64,000 nucleotides of DNA from Actinomycetes bacterium (GCA_025363815.1 JANYLB010000037.1:1-64000); one strand, 5' to 3'. Shown: positions 38,638-49,097, numbered from the stretch's first letter. The notes: generated by a model not told the origin, from the sequence alone. Numbers and translations are program-made.

Positions 38638-38868
38638 CTACCGCGGCGAGGCGGGCGCGAGAAACGCGAGCATGCGTTCCGCCACCGCCTCCGCCGGCGG
38701 GCGGTAGTGCCCCCGGGCGACATCGTCGCGGACGCGCGCGAGGTGAGCCGTTCTCGACGGATCGTCGATCGGGATCATCGTCATCGAAACGCTCTCGAGC
38801 AGCTGGGGCCATTCGGTCGCGTCCGTGCGTTCATCGGCATCTTGTTGCACCCGGCGTCCCTCCTGGAC
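38638..38868 (-). CDS. Small FlgM-like (anti-sigma-28 C-terminal pattern) protein; start uncertain
   Basis: ...MTMIPIDDPSRTAHLARVRDDVARGHYRPPAEAVAERMLAFLAP resembles FlgM C-terminus. Confidence 0.5.
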   Translation of the reverse strand, partial: VQEGRRVQQDADERTDATEWPQLLESVSMTMIPIDDPSRTAHLARVRDDVARGHYRPPAEAVAERMLAFLAPASPR

Positions 38869-38920
38869 AGGCTCACCCTTCCATGTTCGGAGCGCGCGTT
38901 GCCCGGGTTGATGCCTAATC

Positions 38921-39703
38921 TCACTCTCCGTGACAATAGTTGGCGGTTGCTTGGATCGGGGTACGTGCGACCGTCGCAGCTCGGACATATCGGGCTCCAT
39001 TCGCGCGCAGTGTCATCGCAGCGGCGCTCAGGCTCGCTCCGGTGGTGCTGACGTCATCGATCAACAGCACCGAGGCGGGTGACGGAAGGAGGCGCGCTGT
39101 GAATCGGGGCCCGGTGCGCCGCTCGGAACGGTCGCGCCCCGTCTGCGGTGGACCGGGCAGCCGGCGAAGCAGCCCGCGCACCGGAAGCTCAAGGCAATCC
39201 GCCGTCACCCGGGCCAGCAGCTCAGCGTGATCGAACCCGCGGTGCCGACGACGCGACGGGGTCGTCGGCACCCAGGTGACGATGCCGCTACCGCCGTAGA
39301 AGCCGTCGCGCTCTGCAACCGCGCCGGCAACCGCGCCGGACAGCCAGGCGAGTGCGACTCGGGCATTTCGATACTTCAGCCGAGCAACCAGCTCGCGCGC
39401 GACGCCCTGGTATGCGAACGCGGCGACCCAGGCATCGACACCGAACGGTGGTGGCGCGACCGGGGCGGCAACGAGCGTCGCCGCGCATCGCTCGCACACC
39501 GGTTCCGCAACCTGGCCGCACCCGGGACACGTCGCCGGGAACACCAACGCCGCGAGCCCCGATCTCCACCAACCGCGCCCGGCTGCTCCTTGGCCCAAAG
39601 TGGCCTGCCGCCGTACGTCGCCGCCATCGCGCATGGTTGAAAGTGAACCAGATAGCTGTGACACCAACGCCAAGAACCCACCGCGGCAACGTTGCCGCGT
39701 CAT
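38921..39703 (-). CDS. comF: ComF family phosphoribosyltransferase-like protein
   Basis: FPATCPGCGQVAEPVCERC; LKYRNARVAL; VLLIDDVSTTGAS PRPP motif. Confidence 0.85.
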   Translation of the reverse strand: MTRQRCRGGFLALVSQLSGSLSTMRDGGDVRRQATLGQGAAGRGWWRSGLAALVFPATCPGCGQVAEPVCERCAATLVAAPVAPPPFGVDAWVAAFAYQGVARELVARLKYRNARVALAWLSGAVAGAVAERDGFYGGSGIVTWVPTTPSRRRHRGFDHAELLARVTADCLELPVRGLLRRLPGPPQTGRDRSERRTGPRFTARLLPSPASVLLIDDVSTTGASLSAAAMTLRANGARYVRAATVARTPIQATANYCHGE

Positions 39704-40542
39704 CCAAAGTTTGGGAGGGGGTCGGTACCTGCGACCATGCCCTGGGCTCGCGCCACGATCGGGTCGAAGTACTCGTCGTGGGTGAAGACCCAGAACCGTT
39801 TGGCCCGGACCGCGTTGACCACAGCAGCCGCGACGTCGGCGGCGGGTGAGCCCGAAGCGACCATGCCGCGGGCGATATCAAGGATCGGATCGGCTCCGGG
39901 CGTCACGTCGGTAGGGCCGCCGAAGCGATCGGGGCGCGCCCGCACGCTGTCGGCGAGACGAGTCGCGACGAACCCGGGGCACAGCACCGAGACGCCGACG
40001 TCGGAGCCCGCCATCGCGAGCTCGTGGAAGAGGGCCTCCGAGAGCCCGACGACCGCGTGCTTGCTCGCTGTGTACGGGCCCATGAACGGGATGGGGAGCA
40101 GCCCCGCGACCGATGCGGTGTTAACCACGTGACCAACACCCTGTTCGAGCAACCGCGGAACGAAGGCGCGCACGCCGTGCACCACCCCGTATAAGTTGAC
40201 GCCCAGAACCCAATGCCAGTCGTCGAGCGGCTTCTCCCACTCCGCGCCGCCCGACGCGCCGGTTACGCCCGCGTTGTTGCACACGACGTGGACAGCATCG
40301 AAACGGCGAAACGCGGCGTCGGCAAGTGCTTCGACCGATGCCGCGTCGGAGACGTCGGTCGGAACCGCGAGCACATCGTGGCCGGCCTCACCGACGATCG
40401 AAGCAGCCGCGTCGAGCGCGTCCACCTCGATGTCGGCGAGCACCACAGCCATGCCCTCGGCGGCGAACCGCTTTGCCAACGCGAGGCCGATGCCACTGGC
40501 CGCTCCGGTGACGACCGCGACCTTGCCGCTGAGCTCTTCCAC
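39700..40542 (-). CDS. SDR family oxidoreductase
   Basis: MEELSGKVAVVTGAASGIGLALAKRF ... CNNAG ... YTASKHAVVGL. Confidence 0.92.
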   Translation of the reverse strand: MEELSGKVAVVTGAASGIGLALAKRFAAEGMAVVLADIEVDALDAAASIVGEAGHDVLAVPTDVSDAASVEALADAAFRRFDAVHVVCNNAGVTGASGGAEWEKPLDDWHWVLGVNLYGVVHGVRAFVPRLLEQGVGHVVNTASVAGLLPIPFMGPYTASKHAVVGLSEALFHELAMAGSDVGVSVLCPGFVATRLADSVRARPDRFGGPTDVTPGADPILDIARGMVASGSPAADVAAAVVNAVRAKRFWVFTHDEYFDPIVARAQGMVAGTDPLPNFG

Positions 40543-40548
40543 GACGTC

Positions 40549-42018
40549 TTAGTAGCGGTAGTGCTCAGGCTTGTACGGACCGTCGGGGGACACGCCGAGA
40601 TAATCGGCCTGCTGCTCCGAGAGCCGAGTCAGCTTCACGCCGAGCTTGTCTAGGTGGAGACGCGCCACTTCCTCGTCGAGGTGCTTCGGCAAGGTGTACA
40701 CCTTGCGCTCGTAGAAGTCGGGGTGCGTGAAAAGCTCCAGCTGAGCCATCACCTGGTTCGTGAAGCTGTTCGACATCACGAAGCTCGGGTGACCCGTAGC
40801 GCAGCCGAGGTTCAGCAGCCGACCCTCGGCAAGGATGATCACCGAGTGCGCGGCCCGGTCACCATCGGCAGTGAACGTCCACTCGTCGACCTGAGGCTTG
40901 ATCTCGATGCGCTCCACGCCATTGAGCTTGCCCAGACCGGCCATGTCGATCTCATTGTCGAAATGGCCGATGTTGCCAACGATCGCGTTGTGCTTCATCC
41001 GTTCCATGTCGGCGGCCGTGATGATGCCGAGGTTGCCCGTCGCTGTGACGAAGAGGTCAGCGGTGTCGACGACCTCGTCGAGCGTGGTGACCTGATAGCC
41101 CTCCATCGCCGCCTGCAACGCGCAGATCGGGTCGACCTCGGTGATCAGCACGCGCGCGCCCTGGCCCCGCAGCGACTGCGCGCAGCCCTTACCGACGTCG
41201 CCGTAGCCGCAAACCACGGCGACCTTGCCCGCGAGCATCACGTCGGTGGCGCGGCAGATGCCGTCGACGAGCGAGTGCCGACAGCCATAGAGGTTGTCGA
41301 ACTTCGACTTCGTGACGGAGTCGTTGACGTTGATGGCCGGGAACAGCAGCGAACCCGCTTCGGTCATCTGGTAGAGACGGTGAACGCCGGTTGTGGTCTC
41401 CTCGGTGACGCCCAGGATGCCCTCGGCCATCCGGTGCCACACGCGGTCGTCTTCGGCTCGGATGCGGGCGAGCAGGCCGAGCACGATCGCAAACTCCTCG
41501 GAGTCGGCGGTCGACGGGTCGGGCACCGATCCGGCCTTCTCGAACTCAACGCCCTTGTGCACGACCATCGTGGCGTCGCCGCCGTCGTCGAGGATCATGT
41601 TCGGGCCGATGCTGGCCTTGCCGTCGGGGCTCGGCCACCGCAGCGCCCGCTCGGTGCAGTCCCAGTACTCCTCGAGCGTCTCGCCCTTCCACGCGAACAC
41701 GGGGACGCCGGCCGCGGCGATCGCGGCCGCGGCGTGGTCCTGGGTGGAGAAGATGTTGCAGCTCGCCCAGCGCACTTGCGCACCGAGCGCGACGAGCGTC
41801 TCGATGAGAACCGCGGTCTGAATCGTCATGTGCAACGAGCCGGTGATCCGGGCTCCCGTCAGCGGCTTCGTCGCGCCGTGGCGCTCGCGCAGGGCCATGA
41901 GGCCCGGCATCTCGTGCTCGGCGAGCTCGATCTCCTTGCGGCCGAACTCGGCGAGCGACAGATCGGCGACCTTGAAGTCTGCGCGATCGGTCGTCGGGAT
42001 TGTGACGGAGGTGGTCAT
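40549..42018 (-). CDS. ahcY: Adenosylhomocysteinase
   Basis: [61 protein letters not shown] ... [17 protein letters not shown] ... C-terminal [10 protein letters not shown]. Confidence 0.98.
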   Translation of the reverse strand: MTTSVTIPTTDRADFKVADLSLAEFGRKEIELAEHEMPGLMALRERHGATKPLTGARITGSLHMTIQTAVLIETLVALGAQVRWASCNIFSTQDHAAAAIAAAGVPVFAWKGETLEEYWDCTERALRWPSPDGKASIGPNMILDDGGDATMVVHKGVEFEKAGSVPDPSTADSEEFAIVLGLLARIRAEDDRVWHRMAEGILGVTEETTTGVHRLYQMTEAGSLLFPAINVNDSVTKSKFDNLYGCRHSLVDGICRATDVMLAGKVAVVCGYGDVGKGCAQSLRGQGARVLITEVDPICALQAAMEGYQVTTLDEVVDTADLFVTATGNLGIITAADMERMKHNAIVGNIGHFDNEIDMAGLGKLNGVERIEIKPQVDEWTFTADGDRAAHSVIILAEGRLLNLGCATGHPSFVMSNSFTNQVMAQLELFTHPDFYERKVYTLPKHLDEEVARLHLDKLGVKLTRLSEQQADYLGVSPDGPYKPEHYRY

Positions 42019-42140
42019 GGGTTCTCCTGCTGACTCCGGGCGCGGCCCGTAGGGGCGGCGCTTCAATAGCTTCGCTTTCCGGAGTCGGCCCGGATCACCG
42101 GGTGACAGCCCCGAAAGGCCCGACCAGCTCCCCACGATAG
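42019..42140 (-). promoter_or_regulatory. Candidate structured 5' leader of ahcY
   Basis: Transcript-sense hairpins CCCGG-UGAU-CCGGG and GACUCCGG...CCGGAGUC (perfect 8 bp) with an inner GCGC-C-GCCC-cuac-GGGC-C-GCGC stem. Confidence 0.45.
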
Positions 42141-42152
42141 CGGCTCACCCAC

Positions 42153-42635
42153 CTACTCCGGCAGAGTCGGCTCGACCCAGCCCCGTCCGGCGCTTTCTCG
42201 CAGCGCCTTCGTCTCATCGGGGCGGGCGTAGTCGTCATCGAGTCGGTAGGTCGTGCCGAGCTCGGGAGTCGAGACCTCGACGACGTCGCAGTCTGTGATT
42301 CCGATCAGGCGGTGGCGCTGACCGATCACACAGCTAAAGCCGAGACCCGGCACCAGCTCGGTCTCGACGAGCTCGCCGTCGGGACCGTCCCACAGCACCT
42401 TGGCTCGACCTCCGAAGAGAAACCAGGTCTCGAGCTTCTCGTCGTGGACCTGGAACGAGAGACGCTTGCCGGCATCAATGTGGAGCACCTTGCCGACGTA
42501 GGGCCGGTCGGGAGGAGTCCAGTGGATCTCGTAGCCCCACGGCTTCTCGACCCGGTACGCCGTGCCGGTGACGGTGAACGTCGCTGGGTCGGCGTCTTTG
42601 ATTCTGTTCTCGTCATCGCCGGTCGGCTCAGGCAC
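42153..42635 (-). CDS. Cupin-fold mannose-6-phosphate isomerase-like protein
   Basis: RVEKPWGYEIHWTPPDRPYVGKVLHIDAGKRLSFQVHDEKLETWFLFGGRAKVLWD. Confidence 0.82.
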   Translation of the reverse strand: MPEPTGDDENRIKDADPATFTVTGTAYRVEKPWGYEIHWTPPDRPYVGKVLHIDAGKRLSFQVHDEKLETWFLFGGRAKVLWDGPDGELVETELVPGLGFSCVIGQRHRLIGITDCDVVEVSTPELGTTYRLDDDYARPDETKALRESAGRGWVEPTLPE

Positions 42636-43668
42636 GCAACCGCTCCTTCAGTTGGGCAATCGCGTCGATCGGACCCGGATCGACGTCGTTGGCGAGCGCA
42701 AGATAGCAACTCACCCAGTCACCGAGGTACATGAGGTCGAGCAGCTGCGCGAGCCTGCCCTCCCCTTGCGCCGATACCGAGATCACCTGGTTCAAAGCCT
42801 CTTCGACGAGCTCGGTCGTGATCGCGAAGCGCGGCGCGAGGCGCTCGTGCTCGAACCCGTGGCGAAGCTCGACGAGGGTGAAGATCTGGCGGGTCACGTC
42901 GCCGTGCTGACCCCAACCAGATATCTCGTTGTGATCGAGCTCGGGATAGGCGTTCCAGAATGCCGGAGCCTTGGCGTTCTCGTTCACGCCACACTTCCAG
43001 CGGTAGGCCGCGACCGCGCCGAGCGCGCCGCCGCCGTAGATCAGGGGGATGGTGCGATCGATGCGGCGTGCGATCTCGCGCGCGGGGTTCCCGGCGCCTT
43101 CGACCTCAGGCCTGCACGCGTCACGACGACGGGAGAGCTGCTCCTGGGCCTTCACGAGCAACGCTTGCGCATCGGGCATCAGGCCCATGCAGTACAACGC
43201 GCACAGCATCGGCGCGATGAGTGCGCCCAATGCCGCGCGCGCCATGTAGCCCTCGGGGCAGGGCACGATCATCGCTCCCCTGGCCCGGGCAAGAGCGCCG
43301 AGCTCACCACCGCAGGTGACGGCCACGAGGTGCGCCCCGGCGTCGAGACATCCCGAGGCCATCGAAAGCGTCTCTTCGGTCCGGCCCGAGTACGACACCG
43401 CGAACACCAAGGTGCGAGACCCCACAAAGGCGGGCACCCGCATCTGCTTGAGCACCGTGATGGGAACCGACAGCTCCCCGCCCGCCACCGCCCTCACCAC
43501 GTCACCCGCGATGCCCGAACCACCCATTCCGACGATGACGACGTTGTCGATCTCACCGGCGGGCGGGAGGTCGGAAGAACTGATCCCGAGTGCGGCCTCG
43601 TGGGCGGCGGCGAGCTGTTCAGGAAGCTCACCTACCCCGTTGAGGAATCCCAGAGAGTCGGTGCTCAC
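42628..43668 (-). CDS. SIS-domain bifunctional phosphoglucose/phosphomannose isomerase
   Basis: VVIVGMGGSGIAGDVVRAV ... VFAVSYSGRTEETLSMASGCLDAGA ... WKCGVNENAKAPAFWNAYPELDHNEISGW. Confidence 0.9.
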   Translation of the reverse strand: MSTDSLGFLNGVGELPEQLAAAHEAALGISSSDLPPAGEIDNVVIVGMGGSGIAGDVVRAVAGGELSVPITVLKQMRVPAFVGSRTLVFAVSYSGRTEETLSMASGCLDAGAHLVAVTCGGELGALARARGAMIVPCPEGYMARAALGALIAPMLCALYCMGLMPDAQALLVKAQEQLSRRRDACRPEVEGAGNPAREIARRIDRTIPLIYGGGALGAVAAYRWKCGVNENAKAPAFWNAYPELDHNEISGWGQHGDVTRQIFTLVELRHGFEHERLAPRFAITTELVEEALNQVISVSAQGEGRLAQLLDLMYLGDWVSCYLALANDVDPGPIDAIAQLKERLRA

Positions 43669-43901
43669 GCCTCGAAGGTCGGGCTTATGCCGTCGGCCGT
43701 CGCTTTCGCGGTCAGGCGCTCGTGCTCCGCGTCGTTCACCGCTTCTGCCTCGTCGATCAGCATGATCGGGATGTCTTCTCGAACCGCGTAGCGACGGTGC
43801 AGACGCGGGTTGTAGAGCGCGTCCTCGTCGACGAAGTACAGCAGCGGTCCTTTGTCTTCTGGGCAGGCCAGGATTTCGAGCAGCTTGGGATCTAGGGCCA
43901 T
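43665..43901 (-). CDS. Trm112 family protein
   Basis: MALDPKLLEILACPEDKGPLLYFVDEDALYNPRLHRRYAVREDIPIMLIDEAEAV. Confidence 0.93.
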   Translation of the reverse strand: MALDPKLLEILACPEDKGPLLYFVDEDALYNPRLHRRYAVREDIPIMLIDEAEAVNDAEHERLTAKATADGISPTFEA

Positions 43902-43918
43902 GGAACGACTCCTGTGGT

Positions 43919-45271
43919 TCAGGACCCGCTTCGAACGAGCGCGAGCACCTCTTCGGTGCGCGCCTCGCACGCGGCGCGGTCGGGGGCTTCGAGATTCAGA
44001 CGCAAGAGTGGTTCGGTGTTCGACGCCCGCAGGTTGAACCACCAGTCACCGAAGTCGACTGTGAGACCGTCGAGACGGTCCTGGTCGGCGTCGCCGTAGT
44101 GCGTCGAGACCCGCTCGATCACCGCGGCCGAATCATCGACCCGGGTGTTGATCTCGCCCGAGTCGGCGTAGCGTTCGAACGGGAGCCGGAGCTCCGACAG
44201 CGGCTGATCAGAGCGAGAGAGCTGCTCTAGCACCACGAGCGCAGCAACGGAACCGGAGTCGGCACGCCAGTTGTCGCGGAAGTAATAGTGCGCCGAGTGC
44301 TCGCCACCGAAGATGGCACCGGTCTCCGCCATGACCTGCTTGATGAACGAGTGACCAACGCGCGTCCGCACCGGCACTCCGCCGTTCTCGCGGATGACCT
44401 CGGGTACAGCCTTGGAGCAGATCAAGTTGTGGACAACGGTCTCGCCGGGATGACGCTCGAGGATCGCCTTGGCAACTATCGCAGTCGTCGTGGAGCCCGA
44501 GACCGGCTCGCCACGGTCGTCGACCAAAAACACGCGATCGGCATCACCGTCGAAGGCCAGACCGATGTCGGCACCCGAGTCGAGCACCGCCCTGGCCAGG
44601 TCAGCGAGGTTTTCCACCTGGATCGGGTCGGCGGGGTGGTTGGGGAAGGTGCCGTCGAGCTCCTGGAACAGCACAGACAGATCGAATGGCAGGCCCTCGA
44701 ACACTGCGGGTACGACCAACCCCCCCATCCCGTTCGCAGTGTCGGCCACGACCTTGAGCGGCCGCAACGCCGTGAGGTCGACGAACGACTGGACGTGGGC
44801 AGCGAAGTCGGCGAGCAGATCCTGATGCTCGACCCGGCCCTGCTCCTCGCCCCGCTCGAGCAGACCCGCGGCCACCGCGGCTTTGATCTGTACGAGCCCG
44901 GTCTCCTCGCCGACGGGCGCCGCGCCGGCGCGGCAGAGTTTGATGCCGTTGTACTGAGCCGGGTTGTGACTGGCCGTGAACATCGCCGCGGGCGAGTTGA
45001 ACTTCCCCGACGCGAAATAGCACATGTCGGTGGACGCGAGCCCGATGTCGATCACGTCGGCACCGGCGAGGATCACACCCTCGATGAACGCTGCCGCGAG
45101 CGGGACCGACGAGGGCCTCATGTCGTGACCCACGATCACCCGCTCGGCGCCGGTGAACGAGACGAACGCGTTCCCCACCCGCTGCGCGATGGTCGTGTCG
45201 ATCTCGTCGGGATAGATGCCCCGGATGTCGTAAGCCTTGAAGATCGCGTCGAGCGCGCCTGTGTTGGGCAA
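43919..45271 (-). CDS. manB: Phosphomannomutase/phosphoglucomutase
   Basis: IFKAYDIRGIYPDEIDTTIAQRVGNAFV ... MFTASHNPAQYNGIKLC ... GLAFDGDADRVFLVDDRG. TTG start at 45271 proposed. Confidence 0.93.
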   Translation of the reverse strand: MPNTGALDAIFKAYDIRGIYPDEIDTTIAQRVGNAFVSFTGAERVIVGHDMRPSSVPLAAAFIEGVILAGADVIDIGLASTDMCYFASGKFNSPAAMFTASHNPAQYNGIKLCRAGAAPVGEETGLVQIKAAVAAGLLERGEEQGRVEHQDLLADFAAHVQSFVDLTALRPLKVVADTANGMGGLVVPAVFEGLPFDLSVLFQELDGTFPNHPADPIQVENLADLARAVLDSGADIGLAFDGDADRVFLVDDRGEPVSGSTTTAIVAKAILERHPGETVVHNLICSKAVPEVIRENGGVPVRTRVGHSFIKQVMAETGAIFGGEHSAHYYFRDNWRADSGSVAALVVLEQLSRSDQPLSELRLPFERYADSGEINTRVDDSAAVIERVSTHYGDADQDRLDGLTVDFGDWWFNLRASNTEPLLRLNLEAPDRAACEARTEEVLALVRSGS

Positions 45272-45338
45272 GGAGAAACGCCTTCTCAGAACTACCCGGA
45301 TCCCGGGAGGAAGGTCGTCATGGTAGTGCCGAGGACGA

Positions 45339-47801
45339 TCACACCGACTCAGACGACCGATGGCCACGGCGGCGCCGGTCGGGCCGGCCCACCCAGACCA
45401 ATCCGGCCAGCCCCAACAGGCCGAGGAAGCTCGCGCCGATCCCGGCCCATTCGGCGCCGGTGCGGGTATAGCGCATCTCGACGTGTTTCGACGAGGGCAC
45501 TACGACCATGAAGTTCGGCGAGACCCGGTAGGGCCCCTCCGCCCCCCGCACCGCCCAGTTCGGGTAGTCCGACACCTTGACGAGGACGGGAACCCCCGTT
45601 CGGGAGACATCGAAGCTGACCGTGTCATCGGTGGTGTGCAACTTCGACACCGTGACTGCAGGCAGCCGCGTGCGGGGCGACCCGGCGGCACGACCGGCAG
45701 GCACTCGGGCCCACGATGCCGGGCCGTCGGCCGCGAGGGGACGATCAAGCGCGTCGCGCGTGTTCCACCACGCCGCCGACAGGCATTCCCACGGCGTCAA
45801 CGACGGGTCACGGGGCGCGCTTTGGCCCACCGCGGCCTTCGGCCTGGGTGTGTCGAAGCACTCCGACTGCGTCCCACCGCGGATTCCCGTTGCGACGACG
45901 GGTTGGTTCTCCAGCGGCTGCACGAGCGGCGCGTCGCGAACCTTGTAGATGGCCCATCCGAGGGGTGGCTTTCTGTCTCGATCGGGAACGGTCGCGACCT
46001 TGGTGAGGCCCGCGTTCGCATCGGCTTTCGCGCGCGCGTCGGCCGAGTACGCGAGGTAGTAGTTCACGCCGAGCATGCGCATGTACTCGACGCCGAGATC
46101 GAAGTCACTGATGTTGCGATAGACCAGTCCCCGAACCGGATTGGACGCGTTGCCTGCTCCTTCGAGCGGCGCCACCGCCATGAAGTGGTACGGAGTCGTT
46201 CCCGACGACTCGTAGTAGAGCCCCTCCATCGACGACGTGTGCCCGTGGGTGAAGTACGGGAGCATCATCAGCGCGAGCGAGGAGCCGTAGGCGTCGATGC
46301 TCCCTCCGCCCTCCCACAGCGCGCGCCCTGCGGGTAGTGCTTGCATCTGGGCGATCAGCGCCTCGAACTCCGGCCACGGCTTCGGCCGGTGGTTAGCCGT
46401 CGGCGTTCCCGAGGTGTCCTCGTAACCCGAGTAGTTCCAGTCGGCCCAGAACCGCAGGAACCCCTTCGTCTCGTCGACCCGGTACAAGGTGATGCCGCTC
46501 AGCAGCACGACGACGAGTGCCGCGGCGCCGGCGCTGATCGTTGCACCGCGCGATGAGACACGGCGCTCTCCATTCGGCTCGGGTTCGACCATCACCCACT
46601 CGACGGCGCGGTGCGACGCAGAGGCGATCTCCGCGGCACCGATCCCCGCAAGGAGGAACAAGCCGATGTACCAAAAGGGCAGAAACCGCAGGTTCCAGGC
46701 GTGGGCCTCCGGCCAGACCCGGAAGACCACTGCGAAAATCGCCGAGATCGTGAGGATCACGAACGGGCCGCGGTCGCGTCGTATGGCGCCCGCAACAAGT
46801 CCGATCACAACAAGCAGGAACACCCACCAGAAGTACGTCGGGAAAAGATACGTGACGTATTCGGTGATCTTCTCGTAACGCATGTTCGACGTGTACCCGA
46901 AGCTCGCGACAAGCGGAAGCGACCAGAACGCGGTGAGCAACGCACCCACGACTCCGATCGCCAACGCGATGGGCGCCGTACGCTCGGGCCGGTAGAACAA
47001 CCAGATGACCACGGCTCCGACCGCCGCGAAGATCCCGACCACGAGGTGGCTGAGCACCACCGCCGCCAGCAACAGCGCGGGTAGCCACGGCCGCTTCCAA
47101 TCCCGCAGTGCGACTGCGAGCGCACCGAAGAAGCACAGCGCCAGGGCCAGCGCGATCGTGTACGAGAACTCCCCGGCGAGGTTGCTGCGGAGGGTGCCGC
47201 CCATGATCCCTTGGTTGAACGCGATGCTCGTTGCCGCGCTGGAGCTTCCCGGCGCGCCCTTGAAGAAGAGGAACACGACCATTGCCGGGGCCGCCATTAC
47301 CGGGGCCGGATGCCGGACCCTCAGGCCGCGCACACACGCGTACGCGGCCGCAGGCAGCGCGACGGGACCGATCACCGTGACAATCTTGAAGGCCACGTTG
47401 TACGGCATGACCAGGTCCCCCAGGACCGTCAGCAGCGCGGGTAGGGGAAAGTAGAACTGCCCTGCGGGAAAGCCCGCGTACCAATCGGGTGACCATCCCG
47501 CGACCCGCCAGTGCGGGAGTAGATGGTCACGGAGATAGGCGGGGAACCAGACGTGAGCGGCCATGTCGCCGCCATTCGCCGTGGTGTCGCGCAACAAGAG
47601 ATCGGGCCGCATCTGCCACAGCACGAACGCGCAGCAAGCCAGCACCACGAGCATCGGAACCAACCGGATGACCCGCTCGATCACACCCTGACCGGGAAGC
47701 GGCCGGTCGCCGTAGGAATCAGAAGCGAGCGCGTCCCCGGGGAGCACGCCGAGCACGCCGCCGGGTGACGCCATCTCAGTGTGCGGGGTGTCGACAGACA
47801 T
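45339..47801 (-). CDS. Large multi-pass membrane protein (PTPS-related/YfhO-like)
   Basis: Many TM segments; HVWFPAYLRDHLLPHWRVAGWSPDWYAGFPAGQFYFPLPALLTVL; large extracytoplasmic C-terminal part. Confidence 0.7.
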   Translation of the reverse strand: MSVDTPHTEMASPGGVLGVLPGDALASDSYGDRPLPGQGVIERVIRLVPMLVVLACCAFVLWQMRPDLLLRDTTANGGDMAAHVWFPAYLRDHLLPHWRVAGWSPDWYAGFPAGQFYFPLPALLTVLGDLVMPYNVAFKIVTVIGPVALPAAAYACVRGLRVRHPAPVMAAPAMVVFLFFKGAPGSSSAATSIAFNQGIMGGTLRSNLAGEFSYTIALALALCFFGALAVALRDWKRPWLPALLLAAVVLSHLVVGIFAAVGAVVIWLFYRPERTAPIALAIGVVGALLTAFWSLPLVASFGYTSNMRYEKITEYVTYLFPTYFWWVFLLVVIGLVAGAIRRDRGPFVILTISAIFAVVFRVWPEAHAWNLRFLPFWYIGLFLLAGIGAAEIASASHRAVEWVMVEPEPNGERRVSSRGATISAGAAALVVVLLSGITLYRVDETKGFLRFWADWNYSGYEDTSGTPTANHRPKPWPEFEALIAQMQALPAGRALWEGGGSIDAYGSSLALMMLPYFTHGHTSSMEGLYYESSGTTPYHFMAVAPLEGAGNASNPVRGLVYRNISDFDLGVEYMRMLGVNYYLAYSADARAKADANAGLTKVATVPDRDRKPPLGWAIYKVRDAPLVQPLENQPVVATGIRGGTQSECFDTPRPKAAVGQSAPRDPSLTPWECLSAAWWNTRDALDRPLAADGPASWARVPAGRAAGSPRTRLPAVTVSKLHTTDDTVSFDVSRTGVPVLVKVSDYPNWAVRGAEGPYRVSPNFMVVVPSSKHVEMRYTRTGAEWAGIGASFLGLLGLAGLVWVGRPDRRRRGHRSSESV

Positions 47802-48036
47802 CAAGTCAGCTTGCCAGCCGTCCGCCACCCGCGGGTGGCGGGTTCACCTCGGCCCGTCCCACCCGTGCCGGCGTCAGCTGGCCGAACGACTCGGACGCGA
47901 CTCGGCCGGGGCTCCTGCGCTCCAACATCGACTCGAGGCCGATGCGGAACACCGTAACCCCGGCCGGGCTCGCCCTGCGTCGCGAGTTGCGGTCGAACGA
48001 GCCGACCCCGCAGGGCAATCTGTCTCGTTCTCGGAT

Positions 48037-48204
48037 CTAGTGGGCCCTGGCCCGGTCCAGAACGTGTGACAGGGTCAGCGAACCGCCGGCCCCTTCCCAT
48101 CCTTGGCTCTCACATTTGCCGCAGCGACGGAACATGAGCTCCTCGCCAGCGACCGTCATCCTGATCTCGACCAGCTCCCGCTTGCCGCATGTGTCGCACC
48201 GCAT
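48037..48204 (-). CDS. Small zinc-ribbon protein
   Basis: MRCDTCGKRELVEIRMTVAGEELMFRRCGKCESQGWEGAGGSLTLSHVLDRARAH (two CxxC). Confidence 0.72.
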   Translation of the reverse strand: MRCDTCGKRELVEIRMTVAGEELMFRRCGKCESQGWEGAGGSLTLSHVLDRARAH

Positions 48205-48326
48205 CCCGGTCCTCCCCGTTTCGTGGGCCTTGCTCACAACCTCCGGCACCCTTCCCGGGTTCGTGAATCGGGCGGACACAGCCAGGGCTGGAGGATGATA
48301 GGAGGATGATCAGACGTTTCCCCAGG

Positions 48327-49097
48327 TCAAAGGCCATGACCACGAGTGACCACCGCGAAGATCTGAATGGTCGTCAAGAGGTTGAAACCGGCGTGGAAGA
48401 AGATCGAGCGCGACAGCTGGCCGGATCGCACCGCCAGCACCGCTGAGATCACCCCTACGGCCACGAGGGCCGGGAGGGCGGTATAGGCACCGGGATCGAG
48501 CACGACGTGCGCGAGGCCGAAAATCGTTCCACTTACGAAGATCGCACACGCGGGCGTGGTCCTGCGGAGCAGGGACCGGAGCAACAGGCCCCGATAGACC
48601 AGCTCCTCCATCACGGGAGCGACGACCACGACCCCGATCGCGAGCAGGACCCGCACCGCTCCCTGGGACCGTTGGAACTCCTTGACGACCTCTTGGCCGG
48701 AACCGGAGCCTGCCAGCCGGCTGATGGGCAACAGCGCCAGCCCGAGACCGAGACTCGTGCCCAGACCTACGAGGATCCACAGTGCGTCTCTGGCGTGGAG
48801 CACCAACCCGAAATCGTTGATGAGGCTGCCCCGACCCTTGCGGCGAGAGATGAACTCGAGGAACGCGAGGGTCGCGGCCGATTGGCCGAGCAGGGACGCA
48901 ACGAGGCCCGTGACCGGGATCGTGCCGTTCCCGTTTGCGAAGGGCCCGATTGCGAAAGGGACGACGGCCACCGTCGCTCCAATGACCCCCACGAACCATG
49001 CCAGAAGGAAATCTCCGAGGCCCCACCGAACCATCGAGGAGCCTGACGCTGCCCCGGGAATGCGCCATCCGGGCGCGTCGTTGCCCTGGTTCAGCAC
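48327..49097 (-). CDS. CPBP family intramembrane glutamic endopeptidase
   Basis: VVAPVMEELVYRGLLLRSLLRR (EExxxR), FGLAHVVLDPG, RSIFFHAGFN. Confidence 0.9.
   Translation of the reverse strand: MLNQGNDAPGWRIPGAASGSSMVRWGLGDFLLAWFVGVIGATVAVVPFAIGPFANGNGTIPVTGLVASLLGQSAATLAFLEFISRRKGRGSLINDFGLVLHARDALWILVGLGTSLGLGLALLPISRLAGSGSGQEVVKEFQRSQGAVRVLLAIGVVVVAPVMEELVYRGLLLRSLLRRTTPACAIFVSGTIFGLAHVVLDPGAYTALPALVAVGVISAVLAVRSGQLSRSIFFHAGFNLLTTIQIFAVVTRGHGL

Noticed and set aside
40654-42033. 459-aa plus-strand ORF
   Set aside because: Antisense to ahcY; shadow ORF.
42019-42140. Classical SAH riboswitch call for the ahcY leader
   Set aside because: The conserved GAGGAGCGCUGC-type core was not found; only generic structure can be supported.
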